A stretch of 64,000 nucleotides of DNA from an uncultured Acidobacteriota bacterium. Lineage in GTDB: Bacteria; Acidobacteriota; Blastocatellia; Pyrinomonadales; Pyrinomonadaceae. The notes under the pieces are model-generated. The model searched no databases, was not told where the DNA came from, and saw nothing but the letters and a program-made list of their open reading frames with translations. A program made the translations under genes and the position numbers. Below, piece by piece: positions 43,670-53,034 of the stretch. Every line of letters starts with the position of its first letter. The first letter of the stretch is position 1. The stretch lies in the NCBI GenBank assembly GCA_937859595.1, contig CALMAH010000014.1, positions 248,001 to 312,000 of the forward strand, written 5' to 3'.

Positions 43670-43762
43670 TCAGGCAGTGGGTCTCAGCAGCCGCTTGAAA
43701 CCGGCTTGTTCGAAGTGGTGGTCGGCGGTTAGTGCGTCAGAGATACGCAGATCGTCCATCAT
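43670..43762 (-). pseudogene. Remnant of a PIN-domain toxin (C-terminal 30 residues)
   Basis: The minus strand encodes RISDALTADHHFEQAGFKRL before a TGA, which is the typical end of a PIN-domain toxin (normally ALT-DHHF-QAGF). The remaining 100 or so residues, including the first acidic active-site residues, are missing. The fragment overlaps the antitoxin stop directly, so a deletion joined the antitoxin to the toxin tail. The right edge of the MITE lies at its end. Confidence 0.75.
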
Positions 43763-44000
43763 CTCTCAAGTCACGAGCCAGGGCTTCACCAATATATTGG
43801 TCGTGGCGTTCGGCAAGGTCGGGAATACCGCTGTCAATGACGCCGATCATCTTATCGAGCGGGTCGTCACGCAGCGGTTCGGAGCGGTTCGGCAGTTTAT
43901 CGAGCGCGACATCCTCTACACGCCGGCCCTGCTCGTTAGCGGTCTCAGCCGGCTTTTCATAAATATTTTCGGGAACTTCTATGGTCAATGAATGGGTCAC
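43737..44000 (-). CDS. Antitoxin-like protein (orphan)
   Basis: An 87-residue protein that begins VTHSLTIEVPENIYEKPAE, a typical start of antitoxins paired with PIN toxins, then VEDVALDKLPNRSE. I chose the GTG at 44000, which has AAAGGTGGT before it, over an upstream ATG. The C-terminus (DLRDDGRSAYL) probably differs from the ancestral end because of the deletion that removed most of the toxin. With no intact toxin it is likely a relic. Confidence 0.65.
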   Translation of the reverse strand: MTHSLTIEVPENIYEKPAETANEQGRRVEDVALDKLPNRSEPLRDDPLDKMIGVIDSGIPDLAERHDQYIGEALARDLRDDGRSAYL

Positions 44001-44083
44001 GGCACCACCTTTACCGGAATTTAGCATAGTCGCCGCGTCCCGTTCATGATAGTTTCTCAACAACGGGCCAACTACGACAGGGC

Positions 44084-45316
44084 ATGAACGGGGGCCAGGA
44101 CTCGGGTGCGGAAATTGCGTATTCGTGTTCGGATGATATGAACGACAGCGGGACAGGGGTGCAGCCGGCTACGGAGCGTGTGGCGGCGGACGTTATTGGC
44201 GGCAGCGGGCCGACGGTAATGGTCTTTGGCGGGCTTCACGGCAACGAGGCGGCGGGGCTAAAGGCGATCAGGCGGATGGCGGAGCCGCTGGAGGAGCTAA
44301 GGGACAAGCTGCGGGGCCGGGTGCTGCTGCTGGCGGGAAACCGGCGTGCGCTCGATCGCGGCGTGCGGTTCATTGACAGCGATCTCAACCGCCACTGGAC
44401 GGACGAGAACATCACGCGGAGCGACCCCGACTCTGCGATCCCGCCGCAGATGTCCGAAGACCTGGAACAGCGGGAACTGCTTGCGATAATCACGCCTGCG
44501 ATCGCGGAGGCGCGGGGCGAGGTCTATGCTATCGACCTGCATTCCACATCGGCGGAGGGCGTGCCCTTTGCGACGGTCGGCGACACGATGCGGAACCGGC
44601 GTTTTGCCCAGAGCCTGCCGGTGACCATACTGCTCGGGATCGAGGAACAGCTCGAAGGCACGCTACTTGAATACCTAAATAACATCGGAGCTGTAACACT
44701 CGGGTTTGAAGGCGGGCAGCACTATGCCGAAAAGACCGCCAGGACACATGAAGCGCTTGTGTGGCTTTCACTTATATCGGCGGGTGTCATAGCCCGCGAG
44801 GATCTGCCGGATGCGGAGCTTCACGCAGAGACCGTGAAAAATGCCACAGGAAGCCCGCGGATCTTAGAAGTGCGGTATCGGCACGCGATAGGCGAAGAGG
44901 ACGATTTTTCGATGAATCCGGGTTATGAGAACTTTCAGCCTGTCAAGAGAGGCCAGCATGTCGCAGACGGACGGTTTGGCCCGATAAAGGCGCCGGAAAG
45001 CGGGCTAATACTGATGCCGCTATACCAAAAGCTCGGCGAGGACGGATTTTTTATCGGGCGGGAGATAAGCCCCTTCTGGCTCTGGCTTTCGGCGATACTC
45101 AGGCGGATGAGGATACCGGACCTGGTTCATTTTCTTCCGGGCGTACATTCGACGGACGAGGGCCGCGAGGTGCTAAGGGTGGATACGGGCGTGGCGAGGC
45201 TCTTTCCGCTGCAGGTCTTCCACCTGCTCGGATTCAGAAAACTTCGCTGGCACGACCGCAGCCTTTTCGTCAGCCGGCGGCGACACGACCTGCACAGCCC
45301 GTTTGCCGACAGGTGA
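44084..45316 (+). CDS. Succinylglutamate desuccinylase/aspartoacylase family zinc hydrolase
   Basis: A 410-residue M14-related deacylase. The zinc ligands are expected in VFGGLHGNEAAG (His and Glu) and in AIDLHSTSAEG (His); DSDLNRHWTDE and LGFEGGQHY carry further conserved residues. The C-terminal 150 residues form the usual beta domain plus an extension (FFIGREISPFWLWLSAILRRM). Family members remove acyl groups from amino acids or peptides in the cytoplasm. The start is uncertain; ATG codons at 44084 and 44138 are both possible. A GCS2-type ligase follows after 57 bases, which suggests a shared pathway. Confidence 0.85.
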   Translation: MNGGQDSGAEIAYSCSDDMNDSGTGVQPATERVAADVIGGSGPTVMVFGGLHGNEAAGLKAIRRMAEPLEELRDKLRGRVLLLAGNRRALDRGVRFIDSDLNRHWTDENITRSDPDSAIPPQMSEDLEQRELLAIITPAIAEARGEVYAIDLHSTSAEGVPFATVGDTMRNRRFAQSLPVTILLGIEEQLEGTLLEYLNNIGAVTLGFEGGQHYAEKTARTHEALVWLSLISAGVIAREDLPDAELHAETVKNATGSPRILEVRYRHAIGEEDDFSMNPGYENFQPVKRGQHVADGRFGPIKAPESGLILMPLYQKLGEDGFFIGREISPFWLWLSAILRRMRIPDLVHFLPGVHSTDEGREVLRVDTGVARLFPLQVFHLLGFRKLRWHDRSLFVSRRRHDLHSPFADR

Positions 45317-45373
45317 CCGGCCGGGCGCAGATCTCTCACAGAGACATGCCGAGGGAGTGCGGCACGAGAAGTT

Positions 45374-47347
45374 ATGGGAGACAAGACGGTACATCAGACC
45401 TCGGACGAGGCCCAGATCAGAGAATTTACAAAGGCGGTATTGAACGACCTGCACGCGATGGAAGAGATGCTGCGTTCGGGATCGCTGGAGCCGCACGCAC
45501 GGCGGATAGGGGCCGAACAGGAGATGTTCCTGGTCGATTCTTCGCTGCACCCGGCGGCATATTCCGAACAGGCGATAGCGGCGTCCGGCGACCCCCGGCT
45601 GACGACGGAGATAGGGCAATTCAACCTTGAAGCGAATCTGACCCCGAGAGAGCTTGGCGGCGACTGTCTGCGAAGGATGGAGCAGGAGCTGGAAGAGGTC
45701 ATCGGCGAGGTAAAACATGTGATGCGGCAGCGGCGAGGCGAGGTGGTGCTCTGCGGGATATTGCCTACGATACAGGGCTCAGACCTAAAGGAGCAGAACC
45801 TGACACCACAGCCGCGCTATGCGGAACTCAACCGTGTGTTGACGGCGCTGCACGGCGACGACCGGTTTGTCCACATTAAGGGACTTGACGAGATAAGGCT
45901 CTATCACAAGGACACCTTTATTGAATTTTGCAACACGAGCTTTCAGGTCCATCTACAGCCGCCGATAGCGGAATTTACGAACGCCTATAACTGGGCACAG
46001 GCGATCTCGGCTCCGGTGCTGGCCCCGGCGGTCAATTCCCCGCTGCTGCTGGCTCACCGGCTCTGGCACGAAACGCGGCTTGCCCTGTTTCAACACGCCG
46101 TGGACGAACGCTCGCAGATACATCATGAGCGGAGCCGCCCGGCACGCGTAACGTTCGGGCGCAGCTGGGTGAACGATTCGATCGTGGAGATATTTCACGA
46201 GGACGTGGCTCGTTTCCGGATAATCCTGACACGCGACCTGGAAGAAAACTCGATGGAGACGCTAAGGCGGGGCGGGGTGCCGAGGCTAAAGGCCTGGAGC
46301 ATGCACAACGGCACCGTCTGGCGATGGAACCGTCCGTGCTATGGGATAATGAACGGCAAGCCGGGGCTGAGGATAGAGGCCCGCTATCTGCCGGCGGGGC
46401 CAACGATACTCGACGAGATGGCGAATGCGGCGTTCTTTATCGGGCTGATGGAGGCGCTGCCGCGCGAATTTGGCGACGTGAGAATGAGAATGTCATTTGA
46501 CGACGCGAAGACCAATTTTTTCACTGTGGCGAGGTACGGGCTGCGGTCGCAGATAACCTGGCTTGACGGGCGTTCGCACAGCACACCGCAGCTGATCCTG
46601 GACGAGCTGCTGCCGCTGGCCCGCCAGGGTCTGGAGCGCGCGGGGATAGACGGAGAGGACATTGGCCGCTATCTCGGCACGCTTGAGGAGCGTGTGGAAC
46701 GCGAGATGAGCGGGGCACGCTGGATGCTGGATTCGATAGCAAGGATGGACCCGGCGGCGAAGCAGAACGTAAGGATGAGGACGCTGGTGGCGGCGATGGT
46801 AGAGAACCAGAACGCGCGGCTGCCGCTGCACGAATGGCCGCTGGCCACGATAAGGGACCGCTCAGAATGGATAGATAATTTTCGAACGGTGGAGCAATTT
46901 ATGTCGCGCGATCTTTTTACGGTAAGGCCCGGAGACGTGCTTGACCTGGCGGCGAGCCTGATGGAATGGAAACACGTCCGCCACGTACCTGTAGAGGACG
47001 ACCAGGGGCGGCTGGTGGGGCTGATCTCGCATCGCGACCTGCTCTCGCTGCTGGCGACGGAACGCGAGCGGGCGGCGGGCGACCTGCTGGTCTCGGACGT
47101 GATGAAGACGGAGCTGGCGACGATACCGCCGGAGACGCGGACGCTGGACGCACTTTATATGATGCGCGAGCGGGGCATCGGATGTCTGCCGGTCTGCAGA
47201 GACGGGAAATTGGTGGGAATGATAACCGCTCACGATTTTTTGACGGTCTCGACACGGCTGCTGGAAGAGCGGCTTCGCCAGGAAGAGCTGGGTCCGGAGC
47301 CTACTTCCGACGAGCTTAGAGCGGAGAACGCGGTGGGCGGACAATGA
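45374..47347 (+). CDS. GCS2-type carboxylate-amine ligase fused to a CBS pair
   Basis: A 657-residue fusion. Residues 1-480 belong to the glutamate-cysteine ligase GCS2 group: RRIGAEQEMFLVDSS, TEIGQFNLEANLTP, TSFQVHLQPP, SMHNGTVWRWNRP and RIEARYLPAGPT, which bind ATP, metal and an amino acid. Residues about 512-640 are two CBS motifs (MEWKHVRHVPVEDDQGRLVG and MRERGIGCLPVCRDGKLVG). The enzyme should join an amino acid carboxylate to an amine with ATP; the substrates are unknown. The CBS pair suggests control by adenine nucleotides or SAM. It follows a deacylase gene. Confidence 0.87.
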   Translation: MGDKTVHQTSDEAQIREFTKAVLNDLHAMEEMLRSGSLEPHARRIGAEQEMFLVDSSLHPAAYSEQAIAASGDPRLTTEIGQFNLEANLTPRELGGDCLRRMEQELEEVIGEVKHVMRQRRGEVVLCGILPTIQGSDLKEQNLTPQPRYAELNRVLTALHGDDRFVHIKGLDEIRLYHKDTFIEFCNTSFQVHLQPPIAEFTNAYNWAQAISAPVLAPAVNSPLLLAHRLWHETRLALFQHAVDERSQIHHERSRPARVTFGRSWVNDSIVEIFHEDVARFRIILTRDLEENSMETLRRGGVPRLKAWSMHNGTVWRWNRPCYGIMNGKPGLRIEARYLPAGPTILDEMANAAFFIGLMEALPREFGDVRMRMSFDDAKTNFFTVARYGLRSQITWLDGRSHSTPQLILDELLPLARQGLERAGIDGEDIGRYLGTLEERVEREMSGARWMLDSIARMDPAAKQNVRMRTLVAAMVENQNARLPLHEWPLATIRDRSEWIDNFRTVEQFMSRDLFTVRPGDVLDLAASLMEWKHVRHVPVEDDQGRLVGLISHRDLLSLLATERERAAGDLLVSDVMKTELATIPPETRTLDALYMMRERGIGCLPVCRDGKLVGMITAHDFLTVSTRLLEERLRQEELGPEPTSDELRAENAVGGQ

Positions 47348-47473
47348 AACCCTGCGGCCGCCCCGGCCGTATCAGTCCACAATAATAGCGAATGAATAAG
47401 TGCCCGCCGCAGGCCTCCGGGGTCCGCAGACGGGCTATGCTCTCACGCTCTTCATGATCGACAGAGGCAATAT

Positions 47474-48460
47474 ATGAACTTGAGATATTTTATCCTGCTG
47501 CTATTTCTTTTCGCGCTCGGGAATGGGTCTGCGGCCGCTCAGACGGCGTCGCCGATAATGATAGTGCTCAACAAAGCGGACAACGACGCTGTGTTCGTCG
47601 ATCCGGTCGCGATGAAAGTGCTCGGCAAGGTGGCGGTGGGCACAGGGCCGCACGAAGTGGTGTTTTCGGAAGACGGCAGGCTGGCATTTGCGGTGAACTA
47701 TGGTGCGCAGACGCCCGGCAACAGCATCTCGGTGCTGGACGTGGCCGCAAGAAAAGAACTGCGTCGGGTGGACCTGGGGCCGTTGATGCGTCCGCACGGG
47801 ATACAGGTGATCGGCGGAAAGGCCTATTTCACGGCCGAGACCAACCGGGCGATAGCAAGATACGATCCGGAAGCGAACAAGGTGGACTGGATAATGGGAA
47901 CAGGCCAGAACGGTTCGCACATGATAGCGGGCAGCCGCGACCAGAGGCGATTTTACACCGCGAATATCGGCTCGGACACGGTGACGGCATTCATGTTTCA
48001 AAATGTGCCGCCGGCGGGTTCGCAGATAGTGCAGATACCGACGGGACGGCAGCCGGAAGCGATAGATATGTCGCCGGACGGCAAAGAGGTCTGGGTGGGG
48101 CTGAACCAGGACGGCGGCATCGATGTGATAGACACGGCGACGAACAAGGTGGTGCGGCGCGTGGACCTGGGCGGGCGGCCATATCGAGTTCGCTTTACGC
48201 CGGATGGGAAATATGTGGTCAATCCGACGTGGCCGTCGAATGAACTCATCATCGTGGACGCCGCTACAAAAGAGATCGTAAAACGCATCAAGATGGAAAG
48301 CGTGCCTTTTGGGATAGATTTCACACGCGACGGCAAATATGCCTTTGTGACCGCGATAAAACCCGACCTGGTTTACAAAGTAAACCTTGAGACGGGTACC
48401 ATAGAGGGCAGCGTTGAGACCGGCAACCAGCCGGACGGCATCGCCCTGTTCGGGATGTAA
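47474..48460 (+). CDS. Exported YncE/YVTN-type beta-propeller protein
   Basis: A 328-residue protein with a signal peptide (YFILLLFLFALGNGSAAAQ) and about seven propeller repeats, such as VGTGPHEVVFSEDGRLAFAV, IPTGRQPEAIDMSPDGKEVW and LGGRPYRVRFTPDGKYVV. Function is unknown; such folds bind ligands or proteins in the periplasm. AGAGG lies before the ATG. A terminator follows. Confidence 0.88.
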   Translation: MNLRYFILLLFLFALGNGSAAAQTASPIMIVLNKADNDAVFVDPVAMKVLGKVAVGTGPHEVVFSEDGRLAFAVNYGAQTPGNSISVLDVAARKELRRVDLGPLMRPHGIQVIGGKAYFTAETNRAIARYDPEANKVDWIMGTGQNGSHMIAGSRDQRRFYTANIGSDTVTAFMFQNVPPAGSQIVQIPTGRQPEAIDMSPDGKEVWVGLNQDGGIDVIDTATNKVVRRVDLGGRPYRVRFTPDGKYVVNPTWPSNELIIVDAATKEIVKRIKMESVPFGIDFTRDGKYAFVTAIKPDLVYKVNLETGTIEGSVETGNQPDGIALFGM

Positions 48461-48803
48461 CCCCCTTAAGATCAACTAATTAGCGGGCACCGGGAAGCGG
48501 CCAGAAACGGTCTCTTCCGGGGTGTCCGCTTTTGTTTTCGCGAGTCGGCGATACTCTTGTTTTTCTTCCTTTACCTCTTTGGGACATCGGAACCGCAAAG
48601 CCATCCGTCCGGGAAAACTGTCTATTCTTGTAACCGGTCCGTCCCGCGGGCGTCAGTAATTATTAGACGTGTGTAATTTTTATTCATTATTCATATACGC
48701 ACGTTGCGGGCCGCGGTGCGGCTTTTGACAATACGAACCGTGCCGCGGCATTGGACCGGGGAGCGGCAAACTGCCGCAATACTTTTAATTAGGAGAAGGA
48801 AAG
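48461..48803. other. Intergenic region with terminator and upstream part of the LRR gene
   Basis: The first 80 bases hold the intrinsic terminator at 48482-48537. The rest shows only an AT-rich tract (48660-48700) that may contain the LRR gene promoter. A good Shine-Dalgarno sequence (AGGAG at about 48791) precedes the next ATG. Confidence 0.5.
48482..48537 (+). terminator. Intrinsic terminator of the beta-propeller gene
   Basis: AGCGGGCACC and CGGGAAG on the left pair with CTTCCGG and GGTGTCCGCT on the right, with one G-U pair, followed by TTTTGTTTT. Confidence 0.8.
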
Positions 48804-49307
48804 ATGAGAGCAATAATTCTAACGTCAATGATCATCTGTTTGGGGATAGTTTCGGCGGCTGCCAACGTGAATAGAGAAGAAGCGGCGGTAGCGGCAATAA
48901 AGGAACTTGGCGGAACGGTGGAATATGGCGAGGGCAGACGGGCAAGGAACGTTGTCAGTGTTGACCTAAGCGGAAGCAAAGCGGGAAACGCGGACCTGCG
49001 ACACCTGGTGGGGCTGAAATACGTAAGAGACCTCAACCTGAGCGGCACTTCGATCTCGACCGGCACGCAGTACATCGCTTTTTTGAAAGAGCTAAGGACG
49101 CTGGACCTTTCGGGAACAAACGTGGACGACGACAATCTCGCACGGCTGTCGAATCTCAAAAAGCTTGAGAAGATCTCGCTTCGCGGGACTGCGGTAACGG
49201 AAGAGGGCGTGAGATCGATCGCCCGCATCTCAACGCTGAAGACGATCGACATCGCAAGGGCACAAACGGCGGATGCCGCGTTGCAGCTGGTGTCTATGCT
49301 CTTTTGA
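48804..49307 (+). CDS. Exported leucine-rich-repeat protein
   Basis: A 167-residue protein with a signal peptide (IILTSMIICLGIVSAAA) and four or five LRR units of 23-24 residues, for example VVSVDLSGSKAGNADLRHLV, LRTLDLSGTNVDDDNLARLS and LEKISLRGTAVTEEGVRSIA. The repeats form a short solenoid that probably binds protein. A strong ribosome-binding site precedes it and a terminator follows, so it is a monocistronic unit. Confidence 0.87.
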   Translation: MRAIILTSMIICLGIVSAAANVNREEAAVAAIKELGGTVEYGEGRRARNVVSVDLSGSKAGNADLRHLVGLKYVRDLNLSGTSISTGTQYIAFLKELRTLDLSGTNVDDDNLARLSNLKKLEKISLRGTAVTEEGVRSIARISTLKTIDIARAQTADAALQLVSMLF

Positions 49308-49327
49308 TATGGCCCCAACCAGGATAC

Positions 49328-49365
49328 GGCCCGGGACAGAACGTTTCCGGGCCTTTATTTTTATT
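49328..49365 (+). terminator. Intrinsic terminator of the LRR gene
   Basis: GGCCCGG (49328-49334) pairs perfectly with CCGGGCC (49347-49353), followed by TTTATTTTTATT. Confidence 0.85.
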
Positions 49366-49442
49366 GTGATGTGGGTGGATAATTCGAGGAACGGCAGCTT
49401 GCGGCCGCCGTTCCGTTGATAAAGATCAGAATAATTTGGGGC

Positions 49443-52400
49443 TTACGGCAAAGTGTTCCAGGCCGGGACGACAACGCGTATCGGGCTTGAGCGGTTGCCT
49501 ACATTATCGTCCGCAAAGGCCTCGACGACCTTCGCCGTCGGCAAGTGAAGAAAGAATGTCCCGGTGTATATCTGGAACGGCCCCGTTTCACCGACACGAT
49601 AGTAAACCGTCTGCACTCCGGACTCGGTGTCAGCAGCGTTGATGGTGATCAACCGCCCCTGTCCCGTCCTGTGGCTATACTCCAGACTAACCAAAGGAGC
49701 AGTTACGTCCTGAGCCGCCGTCCCAGTAACCCGAACGTGCGCCGGAACAACCGTATCATACGTCCCATCGCCATTCGAATCGTAGCTTAGGTCTGGCACC
49801 CCTTGCGGATTGAACGTAAGCAAACATTCCACATTTGGCGGAAGATCCAGATCGATATAGCGAATCGCCAGATTCGGCGAGCTATTACCGACCCCCTTGA
49901 GCACCTCGATATCAATCGAATCTGTCCCTGTCATGAATTTGATGGTGTATTCGCCTATGTCTGCGGGCAGAGATAACCCGTGATAGCCGATATTGACCTC
50001 GTCGGCATAAATTCCGCCGTGATAGCCCACGCCTGGAACTGAGAGTTCGAAACCGTCATCGCCAAGAGGAGTGTTGGTGTTACCCTCATTGTCAGTAATA
50101 TCCAAACGGTCAACTCCTTCGATTGTAGCGTAGTACATCTCCACTTTCGGCGGCGTCTGTGCGCCGGTGGGGACTCCTTTATCCAAAATTACCATCTTCA
50201 TTGCTGCCTCCGTATTTTGATGTAGAGTACCACCAACCAATGCCTGATTTGGCAATTCCAGGATTTCCAAAACCTCTTCAAGTATCTCAGTTGCCTTAAC
50301 CAAACCGAGGTGTTCGTAAGCTTCGTCTTGTGAAGAACTCTCTGACACAAATCCTATGACAGTTGCATTCGGCGCGTTAAAATTCAGCCCACTCGGGCAG
50401 TTCGCGATTTCACACCTTTCTGCACTCAGCCTCGGCACAGTCTTGTCCCCTGGACCGAGTTTTGATCGAATCCGAAGGTCAAGGCGTGTAACCGATAGCG
50501 GTTTCTTTGCAATCGGCCGGGCTACGATCTGTTCAATAGTGTCGGCCCCTCTACGCTCGCCGAATATGTGAAAATAATCGACTCCGCTAGTATCGCCTCG
50601 CCAGTCATCCTGACCTGCAAAGCCATGAAACAATTCATTGTTAAGATAGGGTGCGGTCGGAAATCGATCATTGAAGAACTCGAATATTTGTGGGTAGTCA
50701 TACTCCTCGGGAAACGTGCCGTTCCCATTTATATCGAAGGTTTCTTCCGCAAAGGGGCTCCCGCCTAAGTCAAAGTATGCTTCTGAGGGCAAAAGCTCGT
50801 GCGCAGCAAGTGATTCGATCGCTATATTCTTAACTCTTGGAGGCGAGGCTCGTAGTGCAGTTTTACCAAGAATGCCTTCGAGGGATTTAGGTTTTCCGGT
50901 TTCGATAACTTGCAGAGCTTCCGGTGCCCCAAGAAACGGTGAGCCAATCGAAATCATTTTCCGAACGCTATGGTCTTGCGGATTTGAAATTATGTAGCGA
51001 CGTGCAAGCAACCCGCCCATACTGTGTGCGACGAGATCGACCTTGGTTCCGGGATGAAATTTCTGTATGCAGCCGATATAGTCCTTTAGCTTTTGCGCAT
51101 TCTCAATGTTACTGAGTCGCCAGTCATATGCGAACACAAACAGCGTGGGTGAGTTAAATCGCTGTTGCAAATCACAGCCTTGCGTGGTTCGCCTACCCGG
51201 AATACCATCAACCAAATATTCTCTGAGACCACCTGACACCCCCAGCGTCTGCAATAACGGACCGTAGATTGGCTTTAGCTCTCCTGGAAGAAGGTAACGA
51301 ATAACGTCTGTGGCAATAATGTTGGCATTGTTTGATGGCAGCAATCTGTCAAGGTTGCTCCCAGTGAAAATAGATGGTCCCAACCCCGGCCATCGCTCTG
51401 GCGGCGTGCCGCTACCGGTTACTTCGGCCAGTCTGCTTCCCGTTATGCCCGGAATAAAAATAACAGGAGTTCCGGCGCGTTCTGCTCGGACGATCAGGTT
51501 GCCATTATTTGTGACTAGGTGAAAGGCGAGGCGGTGGTCGCCGGGGCTTTGGGCTGTTGAGCCGGGAGTTCTGACGCCTGCCAGATGGTCATATACATTG
51601 ATGGCCGTGACGGTGCGTCCGTCGACCGTGTCGCCTAACTGTATGACCGGAACCGGAACGGCGGGGCGTTCGCGAAGTACGCCGCCTACATTTTTGATCT
51701 GTGTCGTGACCGTCCATAATCCTGGCTGATCGCTGAACGGACGGTTTGGGTTGTCGCTGGCCACGTTTGGGGTTCCCTGAAATGAGACAACGAATATATC
51801 GTCTTCGATTCCCTTTGCCCCGGCTTCCTGATGCGTAACGGCGATCCGATCCAACTGGTCAAACGAACTGAAAACTATCGGCGTGCCGCCCGTGGTAAAA
51901 CCAAGCTCGCCCGGCATGCAGGTCTCTCCGGGGTCGCACCAGCCGTCATCGTTGCCGCCCGGGGCAGAAATATCTTCGATAAGCCTTCCCGCGAGCCTGA
52001 CTATTTGCCGGGTGCCCTTGTCCTCGTCTATCTCAATAGAAGCAAAAATGCCCGGCCCGGGATTTGTGCCCAATGCATCGGCCCCGACCTGATTCAGGTC
52101 GCCGTAAAATGTGATCACCTCATTTGTTTTACTGATCGCAGGACTTTGCCCAACCGATGTAAAGCCGTCAATTATGCCTGCTATGACATCGGATTTGGCC
52201 AGATCGTATGAATATATCATTATCGGGTCTGTCTGGTTTGCTCCTGCACGAAGAACAATATCTCCGTAGTTGCTGATCGTTGGTCGAAGAGAATCGCCGG
52301 TCGAAGGAAACTGCAATAATGAAAAATGCGGCCTGATCCCTGTTGTAAGGATCGTGGTGTCGTTTCCGATACGGGTTACATAAACCGGCTGCCCGAAATT

Positions 52401-52943
52401 GTTGATGCTTATCGAGCTGGCATATATCTGATTGAAATCATTGAAACCACCCGCACCGTTTGCTGCCGCCACAAGCGTATAATCGCTCACATCGTTTATT
52501 CGACGCAGGAAATTTTGCGCAGGCGTGGTGCCGGAAATAAATGTTTGTTGGATAACTTGCCGGAAATCGTTTATCTTTACTCTGCCTCCGACAAAGTTGA
52601 TCGGATTACCGCTGAACTCCGGCATCAGGTCAACATTCGACTGGCCTATTCGGCTCAGGAATACGGTTCCGCCGCCTGTGGTAAATCTTCCGGAAAAGGC
52701 AACATCACCAAAATCATTGATCGAAGGTGCTGCAAACACTTGTAGATTTGAACTGCTCGCCTCGACGATCTCATAACGATAGAACTTTCTGGGTTCAGTC
52801 TGCGAGAATCCTGCCTGAACCAACACTAATAACAATAAAGCGCTAATCGCTCTTAAATTTTCATCTGCGTACTCCTTACAATATGCAAGGAAGAAACCGG
52901 AAACGAACAGGACCTTTTGCATAGACCGCATCGGTTTCTCCAT
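49443..52943 (-). CDS. Very large secreted lipase/acyltransferase-like protein, start region frameshifted
   Basis: A protein of up to 1166 residues. A hydrophobic export segment (ISALLLLVLVQAGFS) is followed by about 420 residues of repeated INNFGQ / INDFGD / ISNYGD motifs that look like a propeller. The centre is an alpha/beta hydrolase of the LCAT type, with TPVIFIPGITGSRLAEV and the nucleophile motif VAHSMGGLLARRYI. The C-terminal 300 residues are beta-rich. The natural start seems to be the ATG at 52864, which has TAAGGAG in front, but that frame stops after three codons; one more A in the run of four would restore MKNLRAIS. The open frame instead reaches 52943. Confidence 0.8.
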   Translation of the reverse strand: MEKPMRSMQKVLFVSGFFLAYCKEYADENLRAISALLLLVLVQAGFSQTEPRKFYRYEIVEASSSNLQVFAAPSINDFGDVAFSGRFTTGGGTVFLSRIGQSNVDLMPEFSGNPINFVGGRVKINDFRQVIQQTFISGTTPAQNFLRRINDVSDYTLVAAANGAGGFNDFNQIYASSISINNFGQPVYVTRIGNDTTILTTGIRPHFSLLQFPSTGDSLRPTISNYGDIVLRAGANQTDPIMIYSYDLAKSDVIAGIIDGFTSVGQSPAISKTNEVITFYGDLNQVGADALGTNPGPGIFASIEIDEDKGTRQIVRLAGRLIEDISAPGGNDDGWCDPGETCMPGELGFTTGGTPIVFSSFDQLDRIAVTHQEAGAKGIEDDIFVVSFQGTPNVASDNPNRPFSDQPGLWTVTTQIKNVGGVLRERPAVPVPVIQLGDTVDGRTVTAINVYDHLAGVRTPGSTAQSPGDHRLAFHLVTNNGNLIVRAERAGTPVIFIPGITGSRLAEVTGSGTPPERWPGLGPSIFTGSNLDRLLPSNNANIIATDVIRYLLPGELKPIYGPLLQTLGVSGGLREYLVDGIPGRRTTQGCDLQQRFNSPTLFVFAYDWRLSNIENAQKLKDYIGCIQKFHPGTKVDLVAHSMGGLLARRYIISNPQDHSVRKMISIGSPFLGAPEALQVIETGKPKSLEGILGKTALRASPPRVKNIAIESLAAHELLPSEAYFDLGGSPFAEETFDINGNGTFPEEYDYPQIFEFFNDRFPTAPYLNNELFHGFAGQDDWRGDTSGVDYFHIFGERRGADTIEQIVARPIAKKPLSVTRLDLRIRSKLGPGDKTVPRLSAERCEIANCPSGLNFNAPNATVIGFVSESSSQDEAYEHLGLVKATEILEEVLEILELPNQALVGGTLHQNTEAAMKMVILDKGVPTGAQTPPKVEMYYATIEGVDRLDITDNEGNTNTPLGDDGFELSVPGVGYHGGIYADEVNIGYHGLSLPADIGEYTIKFMTGTDSIDIEVLKGVGNSSPNLAIRYIDLDLPPNVECLLTFNPQGVPDLSYDSNGDGTYDTVVPAHVRVTGTAAQDVTAPLVSLEYSHRTGQGRLITINAADTESGVQTVYYRVGETGPFQIYTGTFFLHLPTAKVVEAFADDNVGNRSSPIRVVVPAWNTLP

Positions 52944-53034
52944 AGAAAGAGGTTGTGCCCCCGCTATGTTTTACGCTAAGATGTGTTTGCTAATGTTAAA
53001 CGCATCTGTTGTCCTAAACACGGCAGAGGCTGTT

